A stretch of 64,000 bases of DNA from Tuctoria greenei (taxonomy: Eukaryota; Streptophyta; Magnoliopsida; Poales; Poaceae). Positions 1 to 10,569 of this stretch are shown here, piece after piece. The notes beneath the pieces were generated by a model that was not told the origin of the DNA, ran no database searches, and saw only the letters and a list, made by a program, of their open reading frames with translations. Both the position numbers and the translations under genes were made by a program. Every line of letters begins with the position of its first letter. Within the stretch, counting starts at the first letter, position 1. The stretch covers positions 254,291,097-254,355,096 of the forward strand of contig JAYESD010000001.1 of the NCBI GenBank assembly GCA_036927565.1, written 5' to 3'.

Positions 1-193
1 GGTTGACTCGGATTTCTAACAAAAATGAGACGAGGGTTCTTAAATCTTGTCTCTCATGTATACTGATTGGCGACATGCCCAATAGCTCGTCTCCGATTAC
101 TCTGTAATGCGAGACGCGATGACACAAATGCTCTTTTTGCGCATCTCCGTTCCTCATGCGGACACGCCTCGAATGAGCCTTTCTCATGTAGTG
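1..193. mobile_element. CACTA-B terminal region (end of preceding unit)
   Basis: The rightmost part of a CACTA-like end. It has repeated gagacg/cgtctc subterminal motifs and finishes in catgtagtg at 185-193, the inverse of a CACTACATG terminus. The following bases are TCT, a plausible 3-bp target. Confidence 0.6.
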
Positions 194-740
194 TCTGTTT
201 TCAGTCTATTTAAATCAAAGGTGATTTATGTTGACGTTAAAATCTCATTGATGTTTTAGAAGGTGGGATTTTTGCACGAGCACCACAGGCTCCGACCATA
301 GAAGGAAACTCTAGAGGTAGTAGGTCGGCTTAACGGTAATAGTAGAAGAGATAAAAAAAGATGATGGGGGAGCGGTACGGGTCCCACGACGAGAACGGCC
401 TGAGAATGGTGGGAGGTGGGGGAGTGTGAGGTGGGAGTTGGCGGCGGTGGGGAACTTCTTGAGAGCAACCAGGGGAAGGGGGTAGGATGATCAACGTGGG
501 TGAGAGAATTAAGTGAGAGAGAGAGAGAGAGAGGAGAACATTGGATGAAGGTTGAAGGTCTTTAATTCTCTGTTCAATACAAACCAGATAGTTTATCGAT
601 GTTCACTTAAGAAATCAGAGATTTCAGTCAATTGAAAATTAAATGTATTATGATGCACGTGTACTACCTCATTTAAAAATAAATGACAGACATCTATTTG
701 AACTAGATTAGCTGTGCCCATTTATTTCATAGCAGAAGTG
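194..740. repeat. Left arm a with MITE-like element (unit A)
   Basis: Inverted relative to the right-arm segment 6654-7165. It holds a purine-rich stretch with a (GA)n tract at 515-532 and, at about 565-740, the inverted counterpart of the MITE-like element. The MITE comparison is approximate. No coding function is seen; the open frames here are translations of biased sequence. Confidence 0.6.
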
Positions 741-765
741 ATATGAACACGAGCGTGTCTCCGTG

Positions 766-1000
766 ATGTTGTCCCAATCTTTCACGGTACTAGACAATCC
801 AAGAATCAATATATCGAAAACAAATTAAAATTGATAGATGAAGCTGGCTTACTGGAGATGCAAACCAAAAACAACAAAGCTCCCACCCTTGGTGCTGATT
901 TTAACCACGAACAGGACAAGAGAAAGTACAGCAAACACCCAGATCACCCCTTCAAGCAGTTGCTTGATCACGATCCACAAAAGAACCTTTCTGATTAGTA
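766..1000 (+). pseudogene. Small conserved ORF, frameshifted in unit A
   Basis: The counterpart of the 77-codon frame seen in units B-E. A 1-base loss (acaaattaaaattg against acaaatttaaaattg in unit E) breaks the frame near 825. Origin unrecognised; it could be a piece of a captured exon. Confidence 0.3.
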
Positions 1001-1765
1001 GACCAAGTCAGTAGGGAAAGAATTTTCCAGTCAAGTAGCAGATTGGGATCTCTTGTCTGGAGCAAACTCACATGAAAAGAATAAAGATAAAACCCCACCG
1101 TCCAATCAAATCCTCTCAATAGCTAGGCAGATCTTTCTCTTGGCAGAAATCATGCACTAGGGTAAAGCACAGAGAAACAGAATTCTTCACGTAACAAGCT
1201 GATAATATACTTCCAGCCGCAGCAAAAGCAACACGAACAGAAGGATGGATCTACGAAGAAACCAAGGACATACTCAGATCAAATAATCTGATCACATTCA
1301 TTCCCAATCCCTAAGGAAGGCTGCACAATAAGATCATCAGAGGAGAAGATCGCCTTCACCTCCTCTCCATAGCAGAATGGAAATTCCTACGCAGCAAGCA
1401 CATGATAAAATATAATATCTGATCCTCCTTTACAAGGGACCACATCCCTAGCCTTTTATATGAGCTCATAGATAGACTCCAATACTCATACGACTTGACT
1501 CTTGTTCACCCTGGTACACGCCAGCACCCATCACACGTTAGAGTCCAAAACAAAAACCAATTGACTCCACTAGTTAAACAAATTGACCTGGATCACAATA
1601 CGGACCTTGACTATAACAAAACTGTTTCATCCTGGTACACGCAGGTACCAATGACTAACACTCACATATATGAGTAAGACTCCTGCAAATCATAAAATAA
1701 TACAGCAAGGTTGTTAATACTCCTGGTTACATTCTCAAATTAAAGAAGCATAACTGATTGCATAT
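1000..1765 (-). mobile_element. LTR-like segment, minus strand (unit A)
   Basis: Read on the minus strand, a TATATAAAAGG box (1451-1461) is followed by a transcribed-leader-like stretch, a layout typical of plant LTR promoters. It lies 3' of a minus-strand gypsy protease remnant, so it may be the 3' LTR of a heavily deleted Ty3/gypsy element. No second LTR copy was found within the unit, so this is inferred from context only. Confidence 0.35.
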
Positions 1766-1769
1766 ATCC

Positions 1770-2721
1770 TCACGTTGGGCTTCTGTTGATCTCGAGATGC
1801 TTAATACTAGCATATAAATATTGTTTCGTGTTCCTTACTCCATGCTTCTCTTCCCTGCACAGATTGTTAGTACTCCTAAACATTTTTGTGCACGGCAAAA
1901 CATCAACAACTATTGATCCAGCCACGCCAATCAGATCAAAAGAAAAAGGATCAATCTGAATAAGCTTGCTTGAATTATTGGATGAACATTTAACAAGACT
2001 CAAATAGTTATCTGAAAGGGCAAAAGCCTCATCGTACTCCCCCCTTGGATCAAAGCCGCCTCTTGGCTTTGCGGGTGCATCAATTAGTTTTCTCATATTT
2101 GCAGCAACTGTATTAATGTATTTGGCTTTGAATTCAGCTCCTATAAAAGTATACTTTGCAAGCATCAGTTCATATGAAATATATTTCTTCTTCTCCTTCA
2201 AACTAATAGGCATAGAGCCAATCTTCAATGAAGTATTTTGATCACTGCAACTTGTTTCATAGCCATGAACCTCAAGCATTGTAACATCTTTTGAACCACT
2301 AGCAGCATGCAAACGAACTGGAATAACTACATCATTCTCCTCCCCTTGGAGCACTGCCATCCTCTGCTTTGGGGTGTCTTTGGGTGCCCTTTTCTCTTTT
2401 CGAAACAGCAGGAAACTCTGTTGCATGGATAGCACTTTCCTTCCTCGGCTTCAGCACATGAGATATACCTTTATGCATGAATGAATAATTATTGGAACGG
2501 CCCCCATGCGTTGCATCACGATCGAACTGCCATGGCCTCCCCAACACCAAATGGCATACACTCATCGGCACCACATCGCAGTCTACACTATCAATATGGT
2601 TACCACTGCAAATTTTACTCTTGCTTTGTGAGTGATTCTCAGTGTACCACTTTTGATTCATCCACTGCATATAACATGGAGTAGGCAGCCTCCATGTTGA
2701 CAAAGACAATGCATGTTCCAC
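1770..2721 (-). pseudogene. Ty3/gypsy protease-region remnant (unit A)
   Basis: The minus-strand frame at 2721-2332 contains DCDVVPMSVCHLVLGRPWQF followed by GRSNNYSFMHKG, the hallmark of the region just after the aspartic protease active site in plant Ty3/gypsy polyproteins (CDVVPM..C.LLLGRPW). The reading frame then shifts, and a second frame (2435-1770) continues through a basic linker (KEKRAPKDTPKQRMAVLQG) into unrecognised sequence. No DTG catalytic motif, reverse transcriptase, RNase H or integrase is present. This is a dead fragment; the tail after the linker may come from another gene. Confidence 0.7.
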
Positions 2722-2792
2722 ATCCGAACAAATAACATAATAGTGAAACTTCCACCATCAATAATTAACCTGCATGCCTTTTCTTTTATTTT

Positions 2793-3215
2793 TCATTCTG
2801 ATTGGAAAATAGAACAGCATTGTACCTTCAAATTAGCAATGGTGCAATCACCTTGTACTTCTTGAGACATCAATGATAAACCATTTGAAGCATGATCAGA
2901 ATCATCAGTCATTGGTTTATTAGAAACCTCAATATGTTGTCTAGGTGTTAACAAAGACGTATCAATACTTGCAGCAGTAGAATCATCTTGAGAACCTTTT
3001 TTTTTCACAAACACATCAGAGACACCATTTTCAGCTTCATTTTTTAATGCAATAGCACTCGCAAAACTGTTTTGAGATGTGGTTGATATATTAGTTTTAA
3101 CAATAGCACTAGCTGAATCCTCACAGCTTCCAGCAGAAAATTCAATTTTTGAAGCGATATGAATATATAGTTTGAACTCTCTAGTGTTTTTTATTATAAG
3201 ATAAGCTTTCAGCAT
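2793..3215 (-). pseudogene. Unrecognised Ser/Thr-rich coding remnant (unit A)
   Basis: A 140-codon minus-strand frame rich in Ser, Thr, Ala and acidic residues (STAASIDTSLLTPRQHIEV, DDSDHASNGLSLMSQE), with the look of a disordered linker of a host nuclear protein. No domain is recognised. Its 5' part lies in left arm b. It may belong to the same captured gene as other exon-like pieces here, but that is a guess. The frame depends on nine T in the homopolymer at 2997-3005. Confidence 0.35.
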
Positions 3216-3865
3216 ATTTGTAACATTTGATCTCTATAAACTCTTGATGTGTCCAAGAAAGTAATAATCAAAGATGTAATTATTGGTGTTAGTATGCATT
3301 AGTAACTTTCTAACCATATGTGTTGTCTCTTAGATACATTGGCTTTATTGTCTTTTCAATATAACATTTTAATATTTCCAAATGATACTTGCTCCCCCCC
3401 CCCCCCCCACCCCCGGTTTGCTTATGTTCATGATGCTTCGAAATTATATTCCAGGATATGTGGATTCCATGTTTCTACATATATTTATCTTATATTACTT
3501 CAATCACAATCAAATACCTTTTTTCATCTTATAAGTCATATTTAGGAAATTTACACTTTGCTTAGGCATTTCAGCTTCCTAAAGAAAAAACATTTTTGCT
3601 TAAAAAAATTGCATTGTTACTGGTATCTTGCAACCTAATTCAAGTTGCTGGAACTTTTACCTTAGATTCCACTTTTTTTATTTATGAAACCTTGTGTGTG
3701 TATGCGCGTGCGCGCCTGTGTTTGTGTTTGTGTGTGTGTGTGTGTACGCGCGGATCGTGCGTGTGTGTGTGTGATGTGCTGAATATGTAAAAAATATGCT
3801 CATTTGTATTAGGAGCTCAAAGTGGCAAAAGTTATAAGTCAGCTTCTGGTATTTTCTAAACTGCT
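3160..3865. repeat. Left arm b-c-d (unit A)
   Basis: AT-rich DNA whose reverse complement matches the right arm at about 16090-16735. It contains a C15 tract (3394-3408) that pairs with the poly-G tract of the right arm, and a GT-rich stretch (3690-3772) that pairs with the right-arm CA repeat. The open frames here translate dinucleotide repeats. Confidence 0.75.
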
Positions 3866-3958
3866 TTTGTTGTGTGATAGTTTCCTCATGAAACAAGGAT
3901 AACATACAAGCGTCATTATACTTGTTCATATAATGTTATACTGAACAAAAGGAAAGAT

Positions 3959-4202
3959 TTGTCAAAGTGGTGTATCTCTCATGGTCGTTACCACTGAGAA
4001 GTTGTTGAAACATGGAAATCTGAATTTCGCACATCTTCTACTACAAAGAGGTTATCTTTGTTGTACCTTGCAAATAATGTTATGCAGAATGCCATAAAGA
4101 AAATAGTGGATACATAATGAACTCTTGAGAGTCATCCCTGCTGCCCACAATGAAGTTTTCAACAACGGTGATGATTATGGACGGAAGGTTGTAAAATGGC
4201 TG
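3959..4202 (+). pseudogene. CID-domain (RPRD1/Rtt103-like) gene exon remnant (S1)
   Basis: The plus-strand translation gives LSKWCISHGRYH, stop, EVVETWKSEFRTSSTTKRLS, LLYLANNVMQNA; then, after a frameshift, NELLRVIPAAHNEVFNNGDD and YGRKVVKWL. This matches the order of conserved blocks in the CTD-interacting domain of RPRD1/Rtt103-like proteins (LSxWC, QVVETWxxEF, LYLANDxxQN, F(V/W)xVxPxAL, GxxGxKVVxRL), which bind the RNA polymerase II C-terminal repeat. The exon ends at a former 5' splice site (CTG then GTCTGT; GTATGT in S2). An in-frame TGA at 3995-3997 and a TAA at 4115-4117 disable it. Confidence 0.72.
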
Positions 4203-4658
4203 GTCTGTATGTTATATTCATATGTGTATTTGTTGAAGTAGTTACACTATTATCATGTACAAACATTAGCGATGTATTAAAACATTGTTTCTTTAACATC
4301 ACAATCTTTGGATGTCTAGATACTAAGAAAATGGTAAAATGCTGAACATCAGAATATATCTGAAGCTGACTTATTACCTTTGCCAGTTTGATCTCCTAAT
4401 GCAAATTAGCATATTTTTTAGATAATAAGAACATCACAGACACACACACACACACACGCTCGCACGCACAAGCATGCATGCACTCCAACACACACAGTTT
4501 CATATATAAAATAATGGAATGTGAGATAAAAGTTCCAACAACTGAATCAACACCAGAATCCACTCAGAAATTGTTTCCTACCTCAGCCAAATAATCACTG
4601 ATTGCCAAGTCCTACTCTATCCTTCCTAAAGAAGGCTAACAATAGTCAAATCTAAGTT
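4203..4658. repeat. Spacer with inverted segment d' and CA repeat (S1)
   Basis: An intron-like start is followed by sequence (about 4335-4555) that is the inverse of left arm d (about 3636-3860), giving a hairpin with the CID exon in its loop. CA tract at 4439-4457. No gene seen. Confidence 0.65.
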
Positions 4659-6234
4659 CAAGAAACGAGTGAAAGGCCGTTGGCCTTATAACCGTCGGTT
4701 TCCTTCTATTGCTGACGTACATACTTTATAACCGTTGGTGAACCGTTGGCTTAAGCCGACGCTCTTGATTCGATGTTCTTAACTCATAAAATTGTCAGTC
4801 CCGACACATTTAACTCTTAATTAAATTTGTCAGTTTCAGATGCCGGTACATTTAATCTTTATAACCATCGGCCTAATACTGACACATTTCATTTCTGCAC
4901 AGCTGTCGGCCTTGGGGCTCACCGGCAGCTTTATTGGCATAAAACCGTCGGCTGTCCATCTCACCTGACACCTTTAACCAATACATTTTCATTTGTTTAA
5001 CTGCACTTCAAGTAACTCATGCTCGTTCATTGGATTCCTCTGGAGCTTGATACCATTTTTTTATTTTTTTAACCGTTAATTCTTACTCAGTCATTGGATT
5101 GAAAGATCGTCAACACTTTTTTATTCTTTTAATGCGAAGCTTACCGGACGTCTAGCGCGGCCCTGACTCATTGGCAAAGGGGACGAGTAGACGACAAAGT
5201 TCACCACGCCAACCCATCCATACTGTTGGGAATCACCGTACCAGCAAGGGAGCACACGAGCTCCGTTGACTCATAGCAGTCGTCGAGAGTTGAGACGAGG
5301 AGACAGCCGTCGCGGGTGTCAAGGACGGAGTCTGTAGAGGACCCCTCAGACATCGGCAAAGAAGGCGCCGGCCTGGTGGGTGGCAGCGGTGTTGAGCACC
5401 GATCCGGTAATAGCGGGCGGACTGAAACGAACCGCAAACGTCCATGCACCTCGGAGGTGAGGTAGACCCAGAGGATGCACAATGCGGGTGGCGTGCCTGG
5501 AAGCGGTGGAGGAAGACCAGGCTGGAGGCATGGAGGTACCAGTAATGGCAAACGAGGGCGCCCTAGAGGAGGCTGGTGGGGTGGCCGACACAGAGCAGGA
5601 GGTCGTCGTCGCCAAGGACCAAGCAAGCGGAGGTCTCTGCCACCAAGGAAGCAGGATCTCCCGCATGACCAAGGAAGCAGGATCTCCCGCAGGAGGTTCT
5701 CCATTCTGGTGGTGTGCGATGGCGGCTGGTGGTGTGCGGCTAGAAGTGGGCAAGTGTGGGGTGGCACGATTTAAGTAGTGAGCGGTTAGGTTTCGCAGTT
5801 CACAAGTAGTGGGAATATCAAAAAGAGGGACTGTGTAGAGGATTGAAAATTTGTAGGGTACGCGAGAGAATCGGGGGCCAACGGATGTAGCCGTCAGCTT
5901 AGAATCTAAAGCCGACAGCTATAGTCTATAAACATCAGGCAACACTGCAAACCGGCGGTTTTAATGTTTGGGCGGGAGAGGCTGTTTTTAGGTGGTGCCA
6001 GGTCCAACATATGACCGTCGGTCTGGGGGGAGAAACCGACGCCTTTAGGTAGGGCCGTCGAGATTTTTGGAGAAACCGACGTAAATTATTATGGCCGTCG
6101 ACCGCCACAAAAGGATCGATAGTTATATATTTTTTGCCATTGGGGGGACTAAACTGACGGTGTTAGACTATTTACGTTCGATGGCCCTAATGGTTATAAT
6201 TTCCCTGACGCCCTATTGACAGATTCTTGTAGTG
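4659..6234. mobile_element. CACTA-A non-autonomous element, copy 1, 5' terminus clipped
   Basis: The right end is CTTGTAGTG followed by TCC; inverted, this reads CACTACAAGAATCTGTC. The left end starts CAAGAAACGAG and lacks the first eight flank/terminus bases seen in copy 5. Subterminal zones hold repeated ccgtcgg and ccgacg motifs. The GC-rich core (about 5150-5780) is open on both strands over 100-188 codons and looks like captured grass coding sequence; no transposase is present. Internal 26-bp tandem repeat at 5647-5698. Confidence 0.85.
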
Positions 6235-6237
6235 TCC

Positions 6238-7824
6238 TGGGAAAAAATTCTAACCCTTATGTTAAGGTCGCACTATTAGTGGCCCGTAAAGTGATGCAGA
6301 TCCACGATTAGAGATACAACATGTCTCGTTCATGCAAATCATGAGTTTCTAGAGTTAGCCTGCCAGCACCAGAAAGGACAACGACATGCCATGATCAAAG
6401 CTAAGCAGCCTCGATGCATTCTACTTATAAACAAACCTTCCAACAACGGTAGGAAATTACTACCACCAAGAAAGCACGCGCGAAGCAGCATGCAAGCAGT
6501 TACCTTAACGACATTGAGGCATTCAGAATCACCAAAAGAAAAGAAAAAACATGGAACCTGTCACCACCCTGGCCCCGATTCATCCTTGGCACCCGCACTA
6601 ACTGAAACAAAGAAATCGAAATTATGTCCTATGAGCACCCCTAATAATAAATACTTCCTCTGTTATGAAATAAATGAGGACAGAAAATCTAGTTCAAAAT
6701 AGCTGTCTTTGTCATAATACATTTCAGTTTCATTTGACATAAATCTATGATTTATTTGTGAACGTCTGTTAACTATCTATTTGGCATTGAACAGATACTT
6801 AATGACCTTCAACCTGCATCAGACCTTCTCCTCTCTCTATCTCTGTCACCTGATTCTCTCACCCACGTTGGTCACCTTAACCCCTTCCCCTGGTCATTCT
6901 CAACAAGTTCCCCAGCGTTGGCCCCTCCCACTACAAACTCCCCCACCTCCCACCATTCTTTGGCTTGTCTCTTTGTGGGATCCATACCACTCCCCTATCA
7001 TCTTTGTTATTTCTTACGCTACTACTATCGAGCTGACCTACTACTTCTAGATTCTCCTTCTATGGTCGGAGCTCGTGGAGCTCGCGCAAAAACCATACCT
7101 TCTAAAACATCAATGAGATTTTCTTGTCGAATTAAATCACCTCTGATTTAAACAGATTGAAATCAGATGTGATTTCAGCTAATTGAATAATATTACTTAC
7201 AAAATAAGATGATTGAAAATCCATCATCGATTTGATGTACCAGAGTCCTCGGAAATCATTGAAATGCAGATTTAGTTGCGTAGTAGGGGATAGATCTCAC
7301 CTCTGAGCTGCGCCTTGAGGCAGCATGGGTGTGGGTGGGGTGGGCCGCAGTCTGGTTCATCACGTGCATACATTACTGATGTATTAAATCATTGTTTATT
7401 TAACATAACAATTGTTGGATGATTAGATATTAAGATGAGGGTAAAATGTTGAACATAGAAAAATACCTGAAGCTGTCTTATAACATTTGCCACTTTCAGC
7501 TCCTATTACAAATGAGCATTTTTTACATAATAAGAACATCACGCACACACATACACACACACACACACACAAACACAGAAACATGCAAACACGTGAACAC
7601 AGTTTCATAAATAAAAAGGAACAGGATTTTGTAAGCAAAAAAGGTTTTTTTAAAGAATCTGAAATGCCTAGGCAAAGTGAAAATTTCCTGAAAATGACTT
7701 ATAAGGTAAAAAAATTGATTGTGGTTGCAGAAATATATGATAAATATATATGTAGAAATATGGAATCCATATTTCATGTAATATAACTTTGAAACAACTT
7801 GAATGTAAGATCAGGGGCGGAATA
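6238..7824. repeat. Right arm of unit: spacer, MITE-like element, inverted segments (S1)
   Basis: 6238-6651 is a unique spacer with no gene recognised. At 6654-6799 lies a 146-bp MITE-like element starting cttcctctgttatga and flanked by TA on both sides. Segments a, then d and c, follow in the opposite orientation to the left arm. On the minus strand, a short GC-rich frame ending at 7303 (GPTPPTPMLPQGAA) abuts GTGAGATC, a good splice donor, and may be an exon of a captured gene. CA tract at 7543-7571. Confidence 0.6.
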
Positions 7825-8193
7825 CTTCAACCACAATCAAATACTTTTTTATCTTATAAGTCATATTTAGGAAATTTACACTTTGCTTAGGCATTTCAGC
7901 TTCTTAAAGAAAAAACATTTTTGCTTAAAAAATTGCATTCTTACAGGATTCTTGCAACCTAATTCAAGTTGCTGGAACTTTTACCTCAGATTCCACTTTT
8001 TTTATTTATAAAACCTTTTGTGTGTATGCGCGCGCGCCTGTGTTTGTGTTTGTGTGTGTGTGTGTGTACGCGCGGAGCGTGCGTTTGTGTGTGTGATGTG
8101 CTGAATATGTAAAAAAATAAGCTCATTTCTATTAGGAGCTCAAAGTGGCAAAAGTTATAAGTCAGTTTCAGGTATTTTCTAAACTGCTTTTGT
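7825..8193. repeat. Left arm c-d, partial (S2)
   Basis: Starts at the fused junction, so segment b and the poly-C tract are missing. Contains the GT-rich stretch at about 8010-8096. Confidence 0.75.
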
Positions 8194-8281
8194 TGTGTGA
8201 TAGTTTCCTCATGAAACAAGGATAACATACAAGCGTCATTATACTTGTTCATATAATGTTATACTTAACAAAAGGAAAGAT

Positions 8282-8525
8282 TTGTCAAAGTGGTGTATCT
8301 CTCATGGTCGTTACAACTGAGAAGTTGTTGAAACATGGAAATCTGAATTTCGCACATCTTCTACTACAAAGAGGTTATCTTTGTTGTAACTTGCAAATAA
8401 TGTTATGCAGAATGCCACAAAAAAAATAGTGGATACATAATGAACTCATGAGAGTCATCCCTGCTGCCCACAATGAAGTTTTCAACAACGGTGATGATTA
8501 TGGACGGAAGGTTGTAAAATGGCTG
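8282..8525 (+). pseudogene. CID-domain exon remnant (S2)
   Basis: Same blocks and same two lesions as the S1 copy. The downstream splice donor keeps a consensus GTATGT, which supports the exon border at 8525. Confidence 0.72.
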
Positions 8526-8989
8526 GTATGTGTGTTATATTCATATGTGTATTCGTTGAAGTAGTTACACTATTATCATGTACAAACATTAGCGATGTAT
8601 TAAAACATTGTTTCTTTAACATCACAATCTTTGGACGTCTAGATACTAAGAAAATGGTAAAATGCTGAACATCGGAATATATCTGAAGCTGACTTATTAC
8701 CTTTGCCAGTTTGATCTCCTAATGCAAATTAGCATATTTTTTAGATAATAAGAACATCACAGACACACACACACACACACACACACACGCTTGCACGCAC
8801 AAGCTTGCATGCACTCCAACACACACAGTTTCATATATAAAATAATGGAATGTGAGGTAAAAGTTCCAACAACTGAATCAACACCAGAATCCACTCAGAA
8901 ATTGTTTCCTACCACAGCCAAATAATCACTGATTGCCAAGTCCTACTGTATCCTTCCTAAAGAAGTCTAACAATAGTCAAACCTAAGTT
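8526..8989. repeat. Spacer with inverted segment d' and CA repeat (S2)
   Basis: As S1, with a longer CA tract (8763-8788). Confidence 0.65.
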
Positions 8990-10566
8990 CAAGAAACGAG
9001 TGAAAAGCCGTTGGCCTTATAACCGTCGGTTTCCTTCTATTGCTGACGTACATACTTTATAACCGTTGGTGAACCGTCGGCTTAAGCCGACGCTCTTGAT
9101 TCGATGTTCTTAACTCATAAAATTGTCAGTCCCGACACATTTAACTCTTAATTAAATTTGTCAGTTTCAGATGCCGGTACATTTAATCTTTATAACCATC
9201 GGCCTAATACTGACACATTTCATTTCTGCACAGCTGTCGGCCTTGGGGCTCACCGACAGCTTTATTGGCATAAAACCGTCGGCTGTCCATCTCACCTGAC
9301 ACCTTTAACCAATACATTTTCATTTGTTTAACTGCACTTCAAGTAACTCATGCTCGTTCATTGGATTCCTCTGGAGCTTGATACCATTTTTTTTATTTTT
9401 TTAACCGTTAATTCTTACTCAGTCATTGGATTGAAAGATCGTCAACACTTTTTTATTCTTTTAATGCGAAGCTTACCGGACGTCTAGCGCGGCCCTGACT
9501 CATTGGCAAAGGGGACGAGTAGACGACAAAGTTCACCACGCCAACCCATCCACACTGTTGGGAATCACCGTACCAGCAAGGGAGCACACGAGCTCTGTTG
9601 ACTCATAGCGGTCGTCGAGAGTTGAGACGAGGAGGCAGCCGCCGCGGGTGTCAAGGACGGAGTCTGTAGAGGACCCCTCAGACATCGGCAAAGAAGGCGC
9701 CGGCCTGGTGGGTGGCAGCGGTGTTGAGCTCCGATCCGGTAATAGCGGGCGGACTAAAACGAACCACAAACGTCCATGCACCTCGGAGGTGAGGTAGACC
9801 CAGAGGATGCACAATACGGGTGGCGTGCCTGGAAGCGGTGGAGGAAGACCAGGCCGGAGGCATGGAGGTACCAGTAATGGCAAACGAGGGCGCCCTATAG
9901 GAGGCTGGTGGGGTGGCCGACACAGAGCAGGAGGTCGTCGTCGCCAAGGACCAAGCAAGCGGAGGTCTCTGCCACCAAGGAAGCAGGATCTCCCGCATGA
10001 CCAAGGAAGCAGGATCTCCCGCAGGAGGTTCTCCATTCTGGTGGTGTGCGATGGCGGCTGGTGGTGTGCGGCTAGAAGTGGGCAAGTGTGGGGTGGCGCG
10101 GTTTAAGTAGTGAGCGGTTAGGTTTCGCAGTTCACAAGTAGTGGGAATATCAAAAAGAGGGACTGTGTAGAGGATTGAAAATTTGTAGGGTACGCGAGAG
10201 AATCGGGGGCCAACGGATGTAGCCGTCAGCTTAGAATCTAAAGCCGACAGCTATAGTCTATAAACATCAGGCAACACTGCAAACCGGCGGTTTTAATGTT
10301 TGGGCGGGAGAGGCTGTTTTTAGGTGGTGCCAGGTCCAACATATGACCGTCGGTCTGGGGGGAGAAACCGACGCCTTTAGGTAGGGCCGTCGAGATTTTT
10401 GGAGAAACCGACGTAAATTATTATGGACGTCGACCGCCACAAAAGGATCGATAGTTATATATTTTTTGCCATTGGGGGGACTAAACTGACGGTGTTAGAC
10501 TATTTACGTTCGATGGCCCTAATGGTTATAATTTCCCTGACGCCCTATTGACAGATTCTTGTAGTG
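8990..10566. mobile_element. CACTA-A copy 2, 5' terminus clipped
   Basis: Nearly identical to copy 1, with the same clipped left end and the same core without the 15-bp insertion. One difference (cctatagg) ends the plus-strand frame early in the core. Confidence 0.85.
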
Positions 10567-10569
10567 TCC

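Larger units (their letters stand above)
3498..7824. repeat. 4.33-kb subrepeat S1
   Basis: Runs from left arm c through the CID exon, CACTA-A and the right arm up to segment c. At about 7817-7827 the right arm (ctcagggg) joins directly to left-arm sequence (acttcaacc) through a short cggaat stretch, restarting the same series. Confidence 0.88.

Noticed and set aside
256..468. Proline-rich 70-codon minus-strand frame (also at 20869-21081)
   Set aside because: It comes from a purine-rich strand of left arm a; the inverted right-arm copy reads differently. Compositional artefact.
1770..2435. 221-codon minus-strand frame as an intact host gene (also 58209-58874)
   Set aside because: Its start lies inside the gypsy linker in another frame, and it is truncated in units B-D; treated as part of the remnant.
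3678..3929. Open frames rich in His-Thr or Cys-Val repeats (also at 7487-7786, 11755-12120, 16170-16442, 40039-40311 and others)
   Set aside because: They are translations of CA/GT microsatellites and change length with the tract; not genes.
5201..5767. 188-codon minus-strand frame in CACTA-A copy 1 as a real gene
   Set aside because: Its length varies between copies, the opposite strand is also open, and there is no domain, promoter or support; better read as captured GC-rich sequence.
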